Shown here: positions 22,578 through 23,081 of the stretch, in pieces
How positions within the stretch are numbered: the stretch's first letter is position 1
Layout: each line of letters starts with the position of its first letter
Assembly: GCA_043760555.1 (NCBI GenBank)
Contig: JAYUOW010000325.1
Span: 1-23,081 of the forward strand
DNA: 23,081 nucleotides
Source: JANMDR01 sp043760555
Lineage (GTDB): Bacteria > Pseudomonadota > Gammaproteobacteria > Burkholderiales > Usitatibacteraceae
Reading direction: 5' to 3'
Notes under the pieces: generated by a model
Told to the model about the DNA's origin: nothing
Seen by the model: the letters and a program-made list of their open reading frames with translations, nothing else
Databases searched by the model: none
Position numbers and translations under genes: made by a program

Positions 22578-23081
22578 CACGTTGCCCAAACTATTGGTGA
22601 TCGCCCCGGCAGAAATTGCCACAGTCAATTTATTCGCCCATATTCCCTACCGACGCATGGCTGAAAAGGGCCTACTGCAATATCGGTTTCATGATGAAGA
22701 GGGGCTTGAAGATGCCGATATTTACTGGGCTGACACGATTATTGCCATGCGTTGCTGCTCTATCGTGGTGGCGCTGCAACTCACCTTAGCCCGCGCGCAC
22801 GGCAAAACTATTTTAAGCTTTTGGGATGACGATTTTTTGGCCATCCCGCGCGCATCCTTAAGCTATGCGCACTTTTCAAAATCCAGCATTAAGCGCTGGT
22901 TTCATAAAATACTTGCATTAAGCGACGCCATCATCGTCATCAATGAAAACTTGGGCAAAAAGCTAAGTAGCGTCGCCAATAAGCCCTACATCATCCAGCC
23001 CATGGGCATTGACGCTATCGCACCCACACCAACGTATTTTAAAACCAGTGAAAATTTTGTTTTAGGATTTGCGGGATCAGC
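22558..23081 (+). CDS. GT4-like glycosyltransferase (partial, C-terminus missing)
   Basis: The frame opens at an ATG at 22558 inside the end of the GT2 gene (20-bp overlap) and runs to the window edge as 174 codons plus two bases. The start LPKLLVIAPAEIATVNLFAH with YRRMAEKG resembles the N-terminal Rossmann domain of GT-B (GT4/GT1) transferases. ILSFWDDDFLAIP, LALSDAIIVINENLGKKLSS and IIQPMGIDAIAP match the family's acceptor domain and its strand-to-linker passage. The final LGFAGSA is the beginning of the second Rossmann domain, which is cut off. It is probably co-translated with the GT2 gene in a polysaccharide synthesis operon that continues to the right. Confidence 0.82.
   Translation, partial: MTSYAPNTLPKLLVIAPAEIATVNLFAHIPYRRMAEKGLLQYRFHDEEGLEDADIYWADTIIAMRCCSIVVALQLTLARAHGKTILSFWDDDFLAIPRASLSYAHFSKSSIKRWFHKILALSDAIIVINENLGKKLSSVANKPYIIQPMGIDAIAPTPTYFKTSENFVLGFAGS

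Overview
The window (23,081 bp, GC close to one half) is a chromosomal stretch from a Gram-negative bacterium. A complete type II secretion system (T2SS), outer-membrane lipoproteins and a Wzm/Wzt polysaccharide exporter all require an outer membrane. The T2SS order E-F-G-H-I-J-K-L-M-N/C-D is the layout of the Xanthomonas xps locus. Together with the style of the surface proteins it suggests a beta- or gammaproteobacterium. I lean to a betaproteobacterium, but no rRNA or marker gene settles this.

Left part (1-4304, minus strand): a polysaccharide export and glycosylation block. In transcription order it holds a secreted parvulin-type prolyl isomerase, an ABC-2 permease (Wzm), its ATPase with a C-terminal carbohydrate-binding domain (Wzt), and a TPR/SPINDLY-type O-GlcNAc-transferase-like protein that runs off the left edge. 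The junctions are tight and look translationally coupled.

Middle part (4305-8831, minus strand): three exported proteins, each a separate unit with its own upstream region. They are a two-domain 513-aa protein with a Pro/Val linker, a 485-aa surface-type protein with an excellent terminator, and a 143-aa lipoprotein with a good sigma70 promoter. Two intergenic stretches exceed 300 bp (4305-4671 and 6214-6640). They contain terminators, an inverted repeat, a 17-bp tandem repeat and a 24-codon ORF with a Shine-Dalgarno sequence.

Right-centre (8832-20638, minus strand): one T2SS operon, gspE to gspD, with most genes touching or overlapping. It has the ATPase, the platform protein, five pseudopilins, the inner-membrane proteins L, M and C/N, and the secretin. 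The prepilin peptidase (GspO/PilD) and a recognisable pilotin are absent. The secretin carries its own lipobox, so it may not need a pilotin. Four adjacent envelope proteins (L, M, C/N, D) carry long Pro/Ala-rich periplasmic segments.

Right edge (20715-23081, plus strand): two overlapping glycosyltransferase genes diverge from gspE. One is a two-domain GT2 protein and the other a GT4-like protein cut by the window end. The T2SS is thus flanked on both sides by surface-polysaccharide functions. A plausible reading is that this is a cell-surface region in which the T2SS exports proteins such as those encoded just downstream, while the flanking genes build and export a glycan. The cargo assignment is inference. 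I found no tRNA, rRNA, CRISPR array, insertion sequence or prophage gene.
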